From Bacillota bacterium (GTDB taxonomy: Bacteria; Bacillota; Clostridia; Clostridiales; Clostridiaceae): 6,496 nucleotides of DNA. The translations under genes and the position numbers were made by a program. The DNA is taken from contig JAFADP010000093.1 in assembly GCA_023424785.1 (NCBI GenBank), forward strand, positions 1 to 6,496. Reading direction: 5' to 3'. Positions 5,529-6,496 of this stretch are shown here, in pieces (the stretch's first letter is position 1; every line of letters starts with the position of its first letter). The notes under the pieces were generated by a model. It was not told the origin of the DNA, searched no databases, and saw nothing but the letters and a program-made list of their open reading frames with translations.

Positions 5529-6496
5529 ATGAATAGTGGAAATTTTGGAGGCCAAGGAAATATAGATATATTCGAAATTCTATTTTCAAAGCTTAATGGG
5601 CCAAAAAAGAAAGGAACATTTTTGGGTTTTTTAAAATGGTTACTACTAGTTTATTTAGTTTATGGATTAGTATTATTATTTAGTGGAGCTCTTATTTTAG
5701 ACTTCTCAATTAGTATTAGAAATGTAGTAGGACCATTTATATTAGTATCTTTAATTTATGGTATTACTCATGGAATGAAGAAATTATCAACAGTGGGTAT
5801 AGTAGTAGGTATTATTTTTGTTATAGCAAGTATAGTATTTAGCCCAATTATTTCATATAAAGCACATAGAGATTTAATTGGACAAGTTGAAGAAATTGAA
5901 TTTTCAAACGAAATAGAATACATAGATTTAAATCAATTACCAACTATAGATACAGAACTTGCAGCTAAACTTGCAGATAAGAAGCTTGGAGAAATACCTT
6001 CATTAGGTAGCCAAGTGACAATAGGGGAATTACACCTTCAAAGTATAAATGGACAACTATATTATGTAGCACCACTTGAGCATTCTTCATTTATTAAATG
6101 GCTAACAAATCGTGAAGGAACACCAGGATATATAAAAGTAAGTGCTACAAATCAAAATGATGTTCAATTAGTTACTGAATTAGATGGACAAGAATTAAAA
6201 ATTAAATATTTAGATTCAGCATATCTTTTTAGTGATTTAACTTTATCTACATATCTTAGAGATTTAACAAAAGGACATACAGATTATACTTTTGAGATAG
6301 ATGATAATGGTAAACCTTATTGGGTTGTTACAAGATATGATACAGCTGTAGGATTTTCTGAAGCAAAAGCTATTGGAGTATTAGTTATGGATGCTCAAAC
6401 TGGAGAATCTAAGACATATTCAATAGAAGATGCTCCAGAATGGATAGATAGAATACAACCAGCATCATTTATTAAGAATTATATTAATAAATGGGG
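5529..6496 (+). CDS. Large membrane-anchored protein of unknown function, 3'-truncated by window edge
   Basis: The frame stays open from ATG 5529 to the end of the window, 322 complete codons with no stop, so the protein is longer than shown. The start is supported by GGAGGG (5518-5523) 5 nt upstream. A hydrophilic N-terminus (about 30 residues, Gly/Asn-rich then Lys-rich) is followed by hydrophobic segments near 34-57, 68-82 and 88-109. From residue 110 the chain is soluble-looking, with mixed alpha/beta character and no catalytic motif I recognise. The stretch around 252-293 (DYTFEIDD, GKPYWVVTRYD, GVLVMDAQTGE) has the rhythm of a PepSY-like module: a beta strand with Tyr-Trp, then a hydrophobic strand ending in D-A-x-T-G-E. 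That resemblance is tentative. The C-terminal part visible here ends with WIDRIQPASF, which I associate with a conserved but uncharacterised Firmicute family. No function is assigned. Confidence 0.85.
   Translation, partial: MNSGNFGGQGNIDIFEILFSKLNGPKKKGTFLGFLKWLLLVYLVYGLVLLFSGALILDFSISIRNVVGPFILVSLIYGITHGMKKLSTVGIVVGIIFVIASIVFSPIISYKAHRDLIGQVEEIEFSNEIEYIDLNQLPTIDTELAAKLADKKLGEIPSLGSQVTIGELHLQSINGQLYYVAPLEHSSFIKWLTNREGTPGYIKVSATNQNDVQLVTELDGQELKIKYLDSAYLFSDLTLSTYLRDLTKGHTDYTFEIDDNGKPYWVVTRYDTAVGFSEAKAIGVLVMDAQTGESKTYSIEDAPEWIDRIQPASFIKNYINKW

Overview
The window is very AT-rich on both strands, uses A/T-ending codons almost exclusively (AGA for Arg, ATA for Ile), and its genes start behind strong GGAGG-type ribosome binding sites. 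Together with the gene content this points to a low-GC Firmicute, most likely a Clostridium or close relative; this is an inference from composition and protein families. It looks like ordinary chromosomal membrane-transport territory. No tRNA, rRNA, CRISPR array, insertion sequence or phage gene is visible.

Layout: (1) 1-1460 (+) is the 3' part of a membrane sensor histidine kinase gene whose start, and probably its response regulator, lie upstream of the window. (2) 1477-1508 is a promoter with a perfect extended -10 (TGGTATAAT) and two identical 7-bp direct repeats one helical turn apart where a -35 should be, the architecture of a PhoB/OmpR-type activator site. (3) 1541-2428 and 2409-3179 (+) are an ABC exporter, ATPase then ABC-2 permease, with overlapping genes. 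The simplest reading is that the kinase, through its unseen regulator, switches on this exporter, as in many peptide-antibiotic sensing and resistance modules. (4) 3181-3218 is a strong hairpin between convergent genes that probably terminates both. (5) 4282 to 3220 (-) is azlC-azlD, a two-gene branched-chain amino acid exporter of the AzlCD/YgaZH/BrnFE type. (6) 4283-4428 is a short divergent promoter region with overlapping promoters and an 8-bp inverted repeat. (7) 4429-4905 and 4902-5444 (+) are two small, translationally coupled membrane proteins of the COG0701/ArsP-like 'predicted permease' family. The two align with each other without gaps over 80 residues and probably make one heteromeric transporter of unknown substrate. 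(8) 5529-6496 (+) is the first 322 codons of a large membrane-anchored protein of unknown function that runs off the window.

Four start codons needed correction from the longest open frame: the kinase has no start here, the ATPase starts at 1541, the ABC permease at 2409, and the second half-permease at a GTG at 4902. azlC also starts with GTG.

I see no clearly unprecedented system. The observations most worth following are the direct-repeat activator site, the kinase's amide substitutions at two normally acidic catalytic positions, the paired half-permeases, and the unassigned protein at the right edge.
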